Assembly (NCBI RefSeq): GCF_001426345.1
Contig: NZ_LMEM01000010.1
Coordinates: 112,774 to 176,773 of the forward strand
DNA length: 64,000 bases
Reading direction: 5' to 3'
Source of the DNA: Devosia sp. Root436
GTDB taxonomy: Bacteria > Pseudomonadota > Alphaproteobacteria > Rhizobiales > Devosiaceae
Below, piece by piece: positions 35,326-44,905 of this stretch (position 1 is its first letter; every line of letters begins with the position of its first letter). The position numbers and the translations under genes are program-made. The notes beneath the pieces were generated by a model. The model was not told where the DNA came from. It made no database searches and saw only the letters and a program-made list of their open reading frames with translations.

Positions 35326-37581
35326 CTACCCCCGCGCCGCCAGATGCTGCCCCGTCAGCGAATGTTTCGCCCGCGCCAGGTCCCCCGGCACGCCCTCGAA
35401 CTGGATGGTGCCGCCATCCTGGCCCGCCCCCGGCCCCAGGTCGATCACCCAGTCGGCCCGCGAGATCACATCCAGATTATGCTCGATGACGATCACGCTC
35501 GATCCGGCATCGACCAGCCGGTCGAACAGCCCGATCAGCGTATCGACATCGTTCATATGCAGGCCCGTCGTGGGTTCGTCGAGCACGTAGATATTGCCCT
35601 TCTTGCCCAGCTCGGCGGCCAGCTTGAGCCGCTGGCGTTCGCCGCCCGACAGGGTCGAGAGCGGCTGGCCCAGCGTCAGGTAGCCCAGCCCCACATCGTC
35701 CAGACTCTTCAATATCTTGGCAATGGCCGGCTCGGTGAAGAAGTCCACCGCGTCCGAAATGCTCATCAAATAGACATCGCTGATCGATTTGCCGCGCAGG
35801 TGATGCTCCAGCACTTCGGGCAGGAAGCGCTTGCCCTCGCAGGTCTCGCAGGTGGTGATCATCGGATCAAGGTGAGCGAGGTCGGTATAGATGACGCCCA
35901 GCCCGTTGCAGTCGGGGCAGGCGCCCTTGGAATTGGCCGAGAACAAAGCCGCGTCGACGCCATTCTCCTTGGCGAAGGCCTTGCGCACATTGTCGAGAAT
36001 GCCGGTATAGGTCGCGGTATTGGAGCGGCGCGAGCCGCGCGCCAGGTTCTGGTCGATGATGATGGTGTCGGGATAGGCCTTGGGCAGGCAGCCCTGGATC
36101 AGGCTCGACTTGCCCGAGCCGGCCACGCCCGAAATCGCCGTCAGCACGCCGCGGGGGATGGACACCGAGACATCCCTGAGATTGTTCAGCCTGGCATGCT
36201 CGATCCTGAGCGCGCCATCGGGTTTACGAGGCTTGTCCTTGATCGGCTGGTGCTTCCTGATGTGGTTGCCGGTCAGCGTGCCCGAGGTCAGCAGGCCCGC
36301 ATAGTCGCCCTCATAGACCACCTCGCCGCCCTTGCTGCCGGCAAACGGCCCCATATCCACCACATGGTCGGCAATGGCGATCATGTCGGGCTTGTGCTCG
36401 ACGACAAGCACCGTATTGCCCTTGTCGCGCAGCTGCTGCATCAGCCCGGCAAGGCGCCCCACATCGTGGGGATGCAGCCCCACCGAAGGCTCGTCGAAGA
36501 CATAGGTGATATCGGTCAGCGAGCTGCCGAGATGGCGCACCATCTTGACGCGCTGGCTTTCGCCGCCTGAAAGCGTCGAGCTTTCGCGGTCAAGGCTGAG
36601 ATAGCCCAGCCCGATGGTCACGAGGTTTTCCAGCCGTTGCGCCAGCGCTTCGAGCATCGGCCCGACCTGCGGCGCCTCGATGCCGCGGACGAAGATGGCC
36701 AATTCGCTCACCTGCATGGCCGAAAGCTCGGCAATGTTCCTGCCGTTGACCCTGCTGCCCAAAGCCGCCTGGTTGAGGCGGGTGCCGTGGCAGGCGGGGC
36801 AGGTGGCGCGGGTGAAAATCTTCTCGTATTCGCGCAGCACATGGGGCTGCAGGCTTTCGGGATCCTTGGAGCCCAGCCCCTTCTTGAGCTTGGCGACCAC
36901 GCCTTCATAGGTCAGCCCGATCTTGCCGACCTTGATCTTGCGGCCATCATCGAGATTGAGCAGGTTTTCCCGCTCCTCGGCCGAATATTTGCCGATCGGC
37001 TTGTCCATGTCGAACAGGCCGGAATTCTTGTAGATTTCCCAATACCAGGTATCGACCGCAAAATCCTTGGGCAGCAGGGCGCCCTGGTTGAGCGACTTGG
37101 ACTCGTCGATGACCGCCGCCATGTCCATGGCCGCCACCTGCCCGATCCCCTCGCAGTCCGGGCACATGCCGCGCGGGTCGTTGTAGGAATAAAGGCTGGG
37201 CGGCCCCAGTTTCGGCTCGGCCAGCCGCGAGAACAGCACGCGCAGCATCTGCGCCGCATCGGTCACCGTGGCGACGGTCGAGCGCGAATTGCCGCCCAGC
37301 CTTTGCTGGTCGACGATGATGGCGGCCGAGATGTTTTCCAACTGGTCGGCATCGGGCTGGCCATAGCGCGGCATGAATTGCTGCACGAAGCTGGGATAGG
37401 TCTCGTTGATCAGCCGCTGGCTTTCCGCCGCGATGGTGCCAAAGACCAGCGACGACTTGCCCGAGCCCGAAACCCCGGTGAAGACGCTGATCTTTCGCTT
37501 GGGAATATCGAGCGAGACATTCTTGAGATTGTTCTCGCGGGCACCGCGAATAATGATCGAGCCGTAATCGGGGGTGGTCAC
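35326..37581 (-). CDS. Short UvrA paralogue (excinuclease ABC subunit A-like)
   Basis: ABC-type DNA-binding ATPase of 751 residues, clearly shorter than canonical UvrA (about 940). Both ATP sites are complete: Walker [13 protein letters not shown] and [13 protein letters not shown], signatures [12 protein letters not shown] and [12 protein letters not shown]. Zinc-finger cysteines remain in [24 protein letters not shown] and TCETCEG. Short paralogues of this type occur beside antibiotic or xenobiotic genes and may remove DNA-bound drugs; it cannot be assumed to replace UvrA. The start is GTG at 37581. It follows the ArsR-SRPBCC-VOC-DUF1801 run. Confidence 0.9.
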   Translation of the reverse strand: MTTPDYGSIIIRGARENNLKNVSLDIPKRKISVFTGVSGSGKSSLVFGTIAAESQRLINETYPSFVQQFMPRYGQPDADQLENISAAIIVDQQRLGGNSRSTVATVTDAAQMLRVLFSRLAEPKLGPPSLYSYNDPRGMCPDCEGIGQVAAMDMAAVIDESKSLNQGALLPKDFAVDTWYWEIYKNSGLFDMDKPIGKYSAEERENLLNLDDGRKIKVGKIGLTYEGVVAKLKKGLGSKDPESLQPHVLREYEKIFTRATCPACHGTRLNQAALGSRVNGRNIAELSAMQVSELAIFVRGIEAPQVGPMLEALAQRLENLVTIGLGYLSLDRESSTLSGGESQRVKMVRHLGSSLTDITYVFDEPSVGLHPHDVGRLAGLMQQLRDKGNTVLVVEHKPDMIAIADHVVDMGPFAGSKGGEVVYEGDYAGLLTSGTLTGNHIRKHQPIKDKPRKPDGALRIEHARLNNLRDVSVSIPRGVLTAISGVAGSGKSSLIQGCLPKAYPDTIIIDQNLARGSRRSNTATYTGILDNVRKAFAKENGVDAALFSANSKGACPDCNGLGVIYTDLAHLDPMITTCETCEGKRFLPEVLEHHLRGKSISDVYLMSISDAVDFFTEPAIAKILKSLDDVGLGYLTLGQPLSTLSGGERQRLKLAAELGKKGNIYVLDEPTTGLHMNDVDTLIGLFDRLVDAGSSVIVIEHNLDVISRADWVIDLGPGAGQDGGTIQFEGVPGDLARAKHSLTGQHLAARG

Positions 37582-37606
37582 GGGCAGTCCTTCTGTTGGG
37601 CCGGGG

Positions 37607-37690
37607 CCTCGTGGTTCGACAGGCTCACCATGAGGTCCGTTCGGAAATCTCGGCAGACCTCATCCTGGGCCTGTCGAGGGACGAGGTCAT
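37607..37690. repeat. Intergenic inverted repeat with GTTCGACAGGCTCACC core
   Basis: CCTCGTGGTTCGACAGGCTC / ATGAGGTC on the left is mirrored by GACCTCAT and CCTGTCGAGGGACGAGG on the right. The core matches a repeat that I recognise as widespread in proteobacterial intergenic regions. It separates the DUF1801 gene from the UvrA-like gene. Confidence 0.7.
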
Positions 37691-37775
37691 GGCACTGCAG
37701 TCCTGATCAACACCAGGCCTGCTGACATGACGCGTCAGCAGGCCCGATTTCGACAGTGTGGCCGATTTTTCGGCG

Positions 37776-38228
37776 TCAGCCGACAGCCTTTTCCAGCAAG
37801 GCGCCGATGGCCTTCTTCTCGGCGGGGCCGAGCTTGAGCAGGGCAAACGAGGTCGGCCACATATTGCCGTCGTCGAGTTTTGCGCCAGTGTTGAAGCCCA
37901 GCGAGGCGTAGCGCTCCTTGAACTTGACGGCGGGGGTGAAAAAGCACACCGCCTTGCCGTCCTCCCCGGCCCAGGCCGGCATGCCATACCAGGTCCTGGG
38001 CGCAAGGCTCGGCGCATGCGCCTTGACCAGGGCATGCAGGCCCTCGGCCAGCTCCTTGTCCAGCCCTTCCATCTCGGCGACCTTGGCGAGCAGGTCGGCT
38101 TCGCCGTCGAGTTTCCTGCCACCCTTGCGGCGGGCGGCCTTTTCGGCCTTTTCCTCGGCGACCTTGTCCTTCATCGCCTCGATTTCTTCGGCGGAGAAGG
38201 ACTGGCTGGCGGTCTTGCGCGTTGCCAT
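37776..38228 (-). CDS. DUF1801 / YdhG-like protein
   Basis: Cytosolic protein of 150 residues. A Lys/Glu-rich N-terminal helix (EEIEAMKDKVAEEKAEKAAR) precedes a domain with LAPRTWYGMPAWAGEDGKAV and KFKERYASLGFNTGAKLDDG, which matches the DUF1801 (iron-chaperone-like) pattern. The ATG at 38228 gives this length; an upstream frame overlaps the VOC gene. It is the fourth gene of the ArsR-led run and its function is unknown. Confidence 0.82.
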   Translation of the reverse strand: MATRKTASQSFSAEEIEAMKDKVAEEKAEKAARRKGGRKLDGEADLLAKVAEMEGLDKELAEGLHALVKAHAPSLAPRTWYGMPAWAGEDGKAVCFFTPAVKFKERYASLGFNTGAKLDDGNMWPTSFALLKLGPAEKKAIGALLEKAVG

Positions 38229-38239
38229 GGCAGGATCTC

Positions 38240-38635
38240 CTACCAGTTCAGCTGGGTGAGCTGGATGATATTGCCGCAACCATCGTCGAGCTGGGCAATG
38301 GTCGAGGCGGTGACGTCGGTCGGCTCCATCCGCAGCGTCCCGCCCTTGGCCTTGATGGCGGCGCAATCGGCCCTGACGTCATCGGTGAAGAACTGGATGG
38401 CCGGCTGGCCCTGCTCGAAGGTCGCCTGCTGGAAAGCCTTGCCCGCCGGATTGGCATTGGAGGCCAGCTGCAGCTCGACACCCTCGGGATCTTCGGCCGG
38501 AACGACGGTCAGCCAGCGATAGCCGCCATTGCCGAAGTCGTTCTTCTTGGTGAAGCCCAGCGTGCCGGTATAGAAGGCCAGCGCCTTGTCCTGGTCATCG
38601 ACATAGATGGTCGTTACCTTGATCTTCATGGTCAT
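38240..38635 (-). CDS. VOC-family protein (glyoxalase/bleomycin-resistance fold)
   Basis: Single-domain vicinal-oxygen-chelate protein of 131 residues that opens with IKVTTIYVDDQDKALAFYTGTLGF, the standard VOC start. FFTDDVRADCAAIKAKGG and LDDGCGNIIQLTQL carry the later metal-ligand strand. Members range from metalloenzymes to ligand-binding resistance proteins. It follows the SRPBCC gene by 30 bases. Confidence 0.9.
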   Translation of the reverse strand: MTMKIKVTTIYVDDQDKALAFYTGTLGFTKKNDFGNGGYRWLTVVPAEDPEGVELQLASNANPAGKAFQQATFEQGQPAIQFFTDDVRADCAAIKAKGGTLRMEPTDVTASTIAQLDDGCGNIIQLTQLNW

Positions 38636-38665
38636 ACTCCTTGTTACGAATGTGGGCGCTGACCC

Positions 38666-39088
38666 TCAATCGAGGTCGGCCACGACTTTCTCCAATGCGG
38701 CAATGAACTGCTTCCAGGAGGCCCGCGCACCCTTGAAGGCCAAGTCCTGATCCGGCCGGAAGCCGGTCTGCTCCATGCGGATAACGGTCCCGGCCGGTGT
38801 CGGCTCCAGGGTGAAAGTCACGACGCTTTCGAGCCCGAAAGCCTCCCAGCTATAGGACAGCGTCCTGTTGGGCTCGACATCGAGCACTTCGCAATCCACC
38901 ACCACATTCACCTCGGGCCTGGGCTGGTTGCGGAAGGTGAATTTCTGACCCTTGACCGGCTTGAAATCGGATTTCATCAGCCACTCCTCGATCAGGTGCG
39001 GTTGGGTCAGCGCCCGCCAGATCTTCTCGGGCGGAAAGGCGACCTCGCGTTCGATGACGACGGTGCGGATGGGCGGCGTTTCGGTCAT
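38666..39088 (-). CDS. SRPBCC / AHSA1-like protein (second copy)
   Basis: Protein of 140 residues with the AHSA1 pattern VIEREVAFPPEKIWRALTQP, then FNLRP-like KFTFRNQPRPEVNVVVDCEV and VVTFTLEPTPAGTVIRMEQ. The ATG at 39088 overlaps the ArsR stop (ATGA). Ligand and role are unknown. The order here is ArsR then SRPBCC, opposite to the pair at 16-17 kb, and the two SRPBCC proteins are not close relatives. Confidence 0.9.
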   Translation of the reverse strand: MTETPPIRTVVIEREVAFPPEKIWRALTQPHLIEEWLMKSDFKPVKGQKFTFRNQPRPEVNVVVDCEVLDVEPNRTLSYSWEAFGLESVVTFTLEPTPAGTVIRMEQTGFRPDQDLAFKGARASWKQFIAALEKVVADLD

Positions 39089-39417
39089 TGGTCCATCCTT
39101 GTGAGCAAATTTTCGAGGTCGTCGAACCGGCCCTCCCAGAAGCCGGCCATTTCGCTGGTCCAATCGACCAGCGGCGCCAGCGCACCTGGCAGGGCGCGGT
39201 AATGGGTCTGCCGGCCGGCATGGCGATCACGCACCAGCCCGGCCTGCTTGAGCACGCCCAGATGCCGCGACACCACCGGCTGGGAAACCCCGGCCTGGGC
39301 CGTCAGCGCCCCCACCGTAACCTCGCCTTCCCGGCACAGCCGCTCGAACAAGGCGCGCCGCGTCGGATCGGCAAGCGTGCGGAAGATCACATCCTGGGCA
39401 GTCGATGGCTGAGACAA
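39085..39417 (-). CDS. ArsR-family repressor (second copy), TTG start
   Basis: Winged-helix regulator of 110 residues: VIFRTLADPTRRALFERLC then the recognition region AGVSQPVVSRHLGVLKQAGLVRDR. No metal-site cysteines are visible. The start is TTG at 39417 with GAGG six bases upstream. That ribosome site is one arm of the dyad at 39418-39465, so bound repressor would cover both promoter and ribosome-site DNA. It heads the SRPBCC-VOC-DUF1801 run. Confidence 0.88.
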   Translation of the reverse strand: MSQPSTAQDVIFRTLADPTRRALFERLCREGEVTVGALTAQAGVSQPVVSRHLGVLKQAGLVRDRHAGRQTHYRALPGALAPLVDWTSEMAGFWEGRFDDLENLLTRMDQ

Positions 39418-39465
39418 TTCATACCTCGTCGGCTATGAATTTATGTATAGCCATGGAGGTATGAA
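39418..39465. promoter_or_regulatory. 48-bp nested dyad, candidate ArsR operator
   Basis: Outer arms TTCATACCTC and GAGGTATGAA are perfect mirrors (10 of 10). Inner arms GGCTAT (39431-39436) and ATAGCC (39447-39452) share the same centre at 39441.5. The AT-rich centre GAATTTATGT probably contains the -10 element. Because of the symmetry, each strand also has a GAGG site and an adjacent start codon. Confidence 0.7.
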
Positions 39466-39687
39466 TGAGTCAAGCGGGCGATGTGGCTGACGGGGTAGAA
39501 CAGGTTCCCGTCATGCTTGCCGGGGCCATACTCCCTACCCCGTCGCGGCACATCGGCCCGGTGGTCGGCGAACTCTACGGCCTGGGCGACCCGGACGGCG
39601 CCTTCGATTTCGGCCTGGAACGGATCCTGGAGGGGCTGGCCGTGATGATCGAGCGGGAGCGCGGGGGCCGACAGGCTCCCGCGGCGC

Positions 39688-39690
<3 letters not shown>
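39465..39690 (+). pseudogene. Possible remnant of a TetR-type regulator C-terminus
   Basis: A rightward frame starts with ATG at 39465, after a GAGG provided by the dyad, and runs 84 codons into the end of the ABC ATPase gene. The segment HIGPVVGELYGLGDPDGAFD and FGLERILEGLAVMIERE resembles the C-terminal end of TetR proteins with FEFGLDxxLDGLE. No helix-turn-helix part is present. It may be a degenerate 3' fragment or chance; evidence is limited to one motif. Confidence 0.4.
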
Positions 39691-40746
<1,056 letters not shown>

Positions 40747-40755
40747 GGAACTCTC

Positions 40756-41841
40756 CTAAGCCGCCCGGAACTGGGCCGGAACCCAGCTTTCGTAGAGCGG
40801 ATGGCCGGGGCCGATGGGCAGGACGACATCCTCGTTGGTTGCCGACGAATGATAGAAGGCGGTGACCAGTTCGAGCGACCGGCGCGAATCCGCCGATGTG
40901 ACCGGCAGCGGGCCGACGCCCGTGAGTGCATCGTGGAAGCGGGCCATCTGCGTCTGGAAGCGCGATGGTACGTGGCTCCAGTCCTTGAGCAGCGCATCGA
41001 TCCTGGCCGCCGTTTCAGGATTGCGCGCCTGGATTTTCCAGGGCTTTTCGCCCGGATTATATGCCGCATGGTCGCTTTCGAAGGTGACATTCTCGAAAGC
41101 TAGGCGAATGCGCGTCGTATCGTCGGCCGAACCCAGCGTCGCCGTGAGGCTGGCCAGTGCGCCATTCTTCATCAGCAACGAGGCCGAGATGGTGTCCTCC
41201 ACCTCGATCGGATTGACGCGGGTGGCGACCCTGCCGAACACACGCTCGATATCGCCCATGAGATAGGTGAACAGGTCATGCGGGTGGATGGCATGGCCCA
41301 TCAGCACGCCGCCCAGCTCGGTGGCCCACTTGCCGCGCCAGGGCACGGCATAATAGGGCGCATCGCGCCGCCACAGCGTTTCCACCGTCCCCATGAAGGG
41401 CTTTCCGGCAATGCCGGCATCGATGATGGCCTTGGCCTGCTCGATGCCGTTGCCGAAGCGATACTGGAACACCGGCATCAGCATGCCGCGGCTCCGCTTT
41501 TCCTCTTCCATCACCGCGTCGACCTGGGCGAGCGAACCCACCAGCGGCTTTTCGCAGATGACATGCTTGCCGGCCTTGAGCGCCGCCATGACCATGGAGA
41601 AATGCAGCCCCGGCGGGGTGCAGATATCGACCACGTCGATATCCTCCATGCCCAGAACGTCCTCGAAGCTGGTGACGCGGCGTTCGACGCCGAATTCGTC
41701 GGCCACCGGGGTCATGCGCTCGACATTGAGGTCGCAGAGCGCCTTGACCTTGAACTTGTCGGCATTGGGCAGGTAGCCCTCCACGATATGGCTGCGGCCG
41801 ATGCCGCAACCGACGACGGCGACGTTGAAAATCGAACTCAT
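40756..41841 (-). CDS. Gfo/Idh/MocA-family oxidoreductase A
   Basis: NAD(P)-dependent sugar or polyol dehydrogenase of 361 residues from the ATG at 41841, which overlaps the next gene's stop (ATGA). The Rossmann part opens FNVAVVGCGIGRSHIVEGYL, and the conserved catalytic-lysine motif is GKHVICEKPLVGS. AIHPHDLFTYLMGDIERVFG is the substrate-side helix of the C-terminal domain. It sits inside a sugar ABC operon, so it probably oxidises the imported sugar or glycoside. Confidence 0.9.
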   Translation of the reverse strand: MSSIFNVAVVGCGIGRSHIVEGYLPNADKFKVKALCDLNVERMTPVADEFGVERRVTSFEDVLGMEDIDVVDICTPPGLHFSMVMAALKAGKHVICEKPLVGSLAQVDAVMEEEKRSRGMLMPVFQYRFGNGIEQAKAIIDAGIAGKPFMGTVETLWRRDAPYYAVPWRGKWATELGGVLMGHAIHPHDLFTYLMGDIERVFGRVATRVNPIEVEDTISASLLMKNGALASLTATLGSADDTTRIRLAFENVTFESDHAAYNPGEKPWKIQARNPETAARIDALLKDWSHVPSRFQTQMARFHDALTGVGPLPVTSADSRRSLELVTAFYHSSATNEDVVLPIGPGHPLYESWVPAQFRAA

Positions 41842-42857
41842 TGCGCCCACTCCGTGCCGCGTTCCGCCAATGTTTGGGCCGTCAGCGCCAGCTTCATGGC
41901 GTTGAAGCACCGCTCCTGCGGCATGGCCGTCTCGGTGCGGTTGCGCACATCGTCCAGGAACTGCCTGCCGAAGGGCCGTTCGACCCTGGAGCAGTCGATG
42001 TGACGCGGGCCTTCATGGTTGACGATGAAAAGGTGGTTTTCGCCGGGCCTTCCGGCAATGTCGATATATTTGCGCAGCTCGATATAGCCCTCGGTGCCCA
42101 GGATGGTCAGGCGCCCGTCGCCCCAGGTCGGCAGTCCCGACGGCGTGAACCAGTCGACGCGGATATAGCCCGATGTATCGGCGGTCCGCAGATGCACGTC
42201 GCCCACATCCTGCAGGCCCGGCCGGTCCGGATTGCCGCGATTGGCGACGCTGGCCGAGACCACTTCGGCATCCATGGCGTTGGAAAAGAACAGATACTGC
42301 TCGAACTGGTGGCTGGCGATATCGCAGAGAATGCCGCCATAACGCTGGCGGTCGAAGAACCACTCCGGCCGCTGGTTGTTGCGGATGGCATGGGGCCCCA
42401 GGCCCACCGTATTGACCACCTTGCCAATGGCGCCCTGGGCAATCAGGTTGCCGGCCTCCACCGTCGCCCGCACCTCGAAATGCTCGGAATAGAGCACCGA
42501 GTAGATGCGGCCCGTTTCCTGCTGCACGCGCCTGAGTTCGTCGAGCTGGGCGAAGGTGGTCATGCCCGGCTTGTCGGTCAGCACGTCCTTGCCGTGCCGC
42601 ATGGCGGCGAGCGAGATCGCGGCGCGATCGGCCGGGATGGCCGAGGTCAGCACCACGGCAATGGAGGCATCCTCCAGGATGGCCCTGGCATCGCCGACAC
42701 GCCTGGCCTCGGGATATTTCGCCCCGAAGGCCGCCGCGAGATCGTCCTCGACGGCATGAAAGGCGACGAACTGGGCGCCGGCATCCTTGAGGCAGTCGAC
42801 CTGGCCGTAGATATGGCTGTGGTTGATGCCGATGGCGGCAAATTTGATATCGGTCAT
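41838..42857 (-). CDS. Gfo/Idh/MocA-family oxidoreductase B
   Basis: Second dehydrogenase of the operon, 339 residues. The N-terminus is atypical: KFAAIGINHSHIYGQVDCLK lacks the full GxGxxG motif of the Rossmann fold. The lysine motif is GKDVLTDKPGMTTFAQLDEL and the helix containing CDIASHQFEQYLFFS provides the His of the C-terminal domain. Two different family members in one operon suggest successive oxidation and reduction at sugar carbons, as known for inositol and 3-keto-glycoside routes. Confidence 0.87.
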   Translation of the reverse strand: MTDIKFAAIGINHSHIYGQVDCLKDAGAQFVAFHAVEDDLAAAFGAKYPEARRVGDARAILEDASIAVVLTSAIPADRAAISLAAMRHGKDVLTDKPGMTTFAQLDELRRVQQETGRIYSVLYSEHFEVRATVEAGNLIAQGAIGKVVNTVGLGPHAIRNNQRPEWFFDRQRYGGILCDIASHQFEQYLFFSNAMDAEVVSASVANRGNPDRPGLQDVGDVHLRTADTSGYIRVDWFTPSGLPTWGDGRLTILGTEGYIELRKYIDIAGRPGENHLFIVNHEGPRHIDCSRVERPFGRQFLDDVRNRTETAMPQERCFNAMKLALTAQTLAERGTEWAQ

Positions 42858-42906
42858 AGAAAGAGGCCTTGGTGGAAACTGGATGGATCAACGGGCGCCG
42901 GGCGAC

Positions 42907-43055
42907 CCCCTCGCCCCTCAGGGGAGAGGGTAGCGGCGCCGGGAGCGCAGCGACCTGGCAGAGCTGGGGTGAGGGGTGAAGCCGCCTCCGCTCGAGCCGA
43001 GAGTGTGAACCCCTCACCCGACCCTGCGGGTCGACCTCTCCCTTCAGGGGAGAGG
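42907..43055. repeat. Intergenic palindromic element, family B copy 3
   Basis: Located between the second permease gene and dehydrogenase B within one operon. Contains CGCCCCTCAGGGGAGAGGG, GGGGTGAGGGG, GAACCCCTCACCCGACCCTG and CTCTCCCTTCAGGGGAGAG. Closely resembles the copy at 30.7 kb, including the GACCCTGCGGGTCGACC block. Confidence 0.85.
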
Positions 43056-43074
43056 CGATCAGAAAGGGTGTCAC

Positions 43075-43962
43075 TCACCGCTTCATCCCCGTCGTGGCGA
43101 TGCCTTCGATCAGCAGCCGCTGGAAGAACAGGAAGAACAGGAAGATCGGCACGAGGCTCAGCACGCTCATGGCGAAGAGCCCGCCATAATCGCTCTCGCC
43201 CGTGCTGTCGGTGAACGTGCGCAGGCCCAGCATCACCGTGTAGGACTTCATCTCGCTGAGATAGATCAGCGGGCCGAAGAAGTCGTCCCAGGTCCAGATG
43301 AAGGTGAAGATCGCCGCCGTGGCCAGCACCGGCATGGAAAGCGGCATGATGATCTTCCAGTAGATGCGCCAGGGGGAGCAGCCATCCATCTGCGCCGCCT
43401 CGTCCAGCTCCTTGGGCAGGCCGCGGAAGAACTGCACCATGAGGAAGATGAAGAAGCCGTCGGCAGCGAGGAATTTCGGCACGACCAGGGGCAGGAACGT
43501 GTTCACCCAGCCGAGCTGGCGGAACAGCACATATTGCGGGATCAGCGTCACCTGGTAGGGCAGCATCAGCGTCATCAGCATCATGGCGAACCAGAAGCTC
43601 CTGAACCTGAAGTTCAGCCGGGCAAAGGCAAAGGCCGCCATCGAGCAGGCCAGCACGTTGCCGCAGACCGACAGGATCGAGACGATGAAGCTGTTGGTGA
43701 AGAAGGTGCCGAAGCCGGTGCGCAATCCGTTCCAGCCGCGCACATAGGCGTCCAGGCTCCATTCGGAAGGAATGATGCTGGCCGAGGTGAAGATCTCGTT
43801 TTCCGGCCGGAACGAGGCCGCCAGCATCCACAGCAGCGGATAGAGCATGAACACCGACACCGTCAGCAGCGCAGCATGCATCAGCACGGAGACGATCCGG
43901 CGCTGCGTCGGGGTGAGCCGGTTGGCGCCGACCACGGTCAGCTTGGCGGGGGCATCAGTCAT
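43075..43962 (-). CDS. Carbohydrate ABC transporter permease (MalG-like)
   Basis: Inner-membrane permease of 295 residues and six helices. The ATG at 43962 overlaps the first permease's stop by 8 bases. The EAA loop that contacts the ATPase is RGLPKELDEAAQMDGCSPWRIYWKIIMPLS. It forms the channel with the MalF-like subunit. The C-terminal ATTGMKR is typical of the family. Confidence 0.93.
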   Translation of the reverse strand: MTDAPAKLTVVGANRLTPTQRRIVSVLMHAALLTVSVFMLYPLLWMLAASFRPENEIFTSASIIPSEWSLDAYVRGWNGLRTGFGTFFTNSFIVSILSVCGNVLACSMAAFAFARLNFRFRSFWFAMMLMTLMLPYQVTLIPQYVLFRQLGWVNTFLPLVVPKFLAADGFFIFLMVQFFRGLPKELDEAAQMDGCSPWRIYWKIIMPLSMPVLATAAIFTFIWTWDDFFGPLIYLSEMKSYTVMLGLRTFTDSTGESDYGGLFAMSVLSLVPIFLFFLFFQRLLIEGIATTGMKR

Positions 43963-44902
43963 CGTAGTGCACCCAGTATTTGGACGTGAGGAAGGAGAAG
44001 GCCGTGAACAGCCCCACCAGCGCCAGCAGTACCCAGGCCAGCGCCGAGGCATAGCCCATGCGGAAGAAGCCGAAGGCCTCCTGGTAGAGATAGAGCGTGT
44101 AGAACAGCGTCGAATTGATCGGATTGCCGGTACCGCCCGAGATGATGAAGGCCGGCGTGAAGCTCTTGAAGGCCTCGATGGTCTGGATGATGGCGTTGAA
44201 GAACACCACCGGAGTCAGCAGCGGCAGCGTGATCTTGACGAATTGCCGCCACTTGCTGGCGCCGTCGAGGCTGGCCGCCTCATACATGTCCTGCGGAATC
44301 TGGCGCAGGCCGGCCAGGAAGATGATCATGGGCGAGCCGAACTGCCACACCGCCAGGATGATGATGGTCCACAGCGAATATTGCGGCGTCGAAATCCAGC
44401 TCGGGCCCACAATGCCGAAGATGGAGAGGAAATCGTTGACCAGACCCTCGCGGGCGAAGATCTGGCGCCACAGGATGGCGATGGCCACCGACGCGCCGAG
44501 CAGGCTGGGCAGGTAGAACAGCGCCCGGTAGAGCGGCAGGCCCCGCATGCCGCGGTTGAGCAGCATGGCAACGGCCAGCGCGAAGGCAAGCTTGAGCGGC
44601 ACCGAGAAGATGACGAACACCATGGTCACGCGCATCGACGCCAGGAATTTGGGGTCGTTGGTAAACATGCGGACATAGTTGCTGGCGCCCACCCAGTTGG
44701 GGTCGGTCAGCAGGTCGAAGTCGGTGAAGCTGAGATAGAGCGAGGAGATGATCGGCCCGATGGTGAGGCCGAAAAAGCCGATCAGCCAGGGCAGCAGGAA
44801 GAGATAGCCCGGGGCATCGTTCTGCCAGATACGAGCCCAGAGCGAGGGTGAGGCCGCGCGCTCCCTTGCGGGAGCGCCCGATTCCAGGGAGCGCGCGGTC
44901 AT
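43955..44902 (-). CDS. Carbohydrate ABC transporter permease (MalF-like)
   Basis: Inner-membrane permease of 315 residues with six helices after a short cytoplasmic head. YLFLLPWLIGFFGLTIGPII is the first span, and the EAA loop is LRQIPQDMYEAASLDGASKWRQFVKITLPLL. It starts 3 bases after the binding-protein stop codon, consistent with tight co-expression. Confidence 0.93.
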   Translation of the reverse strand: MTARSLESGAPARERAASPSLWARIWQNDAPGYLFLLPWLIGFFGLTIGPIISSLYLSFTDFDLLTDPNWVGASNYVRMFTNDPKFLASMRVTMVFVIFSVPLKLAFALAVAMLLNRGMRGLPLYRALFYLPSLLGASVAIAILWRQIFAREGLVNDFLSIFGIVGPSWISTPQYSLWTIIILAVWQFGSPMIIFLAGLRQIPQDMYEAASLDGASKWRQFVKITLPLLTPVVFFNAIIQTIEAFKSFTPAFIISGGTGNPINSTLFYTLYLYQEAFGFFRMGYASALAWVLLALVGLFTAFSFLTSKYWVHYDD

Positions 44903-44905
44903 GTC

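Noticed and set aside
41838..42857. Dehydrogenase B as a pseudogene because its Rossmann glycine motif is incomplete
   Set aside because: The frame is intact over the full family length, the lysine motif is present and it is translationally coupled to its neighbour, so divergence is more likely than decay.
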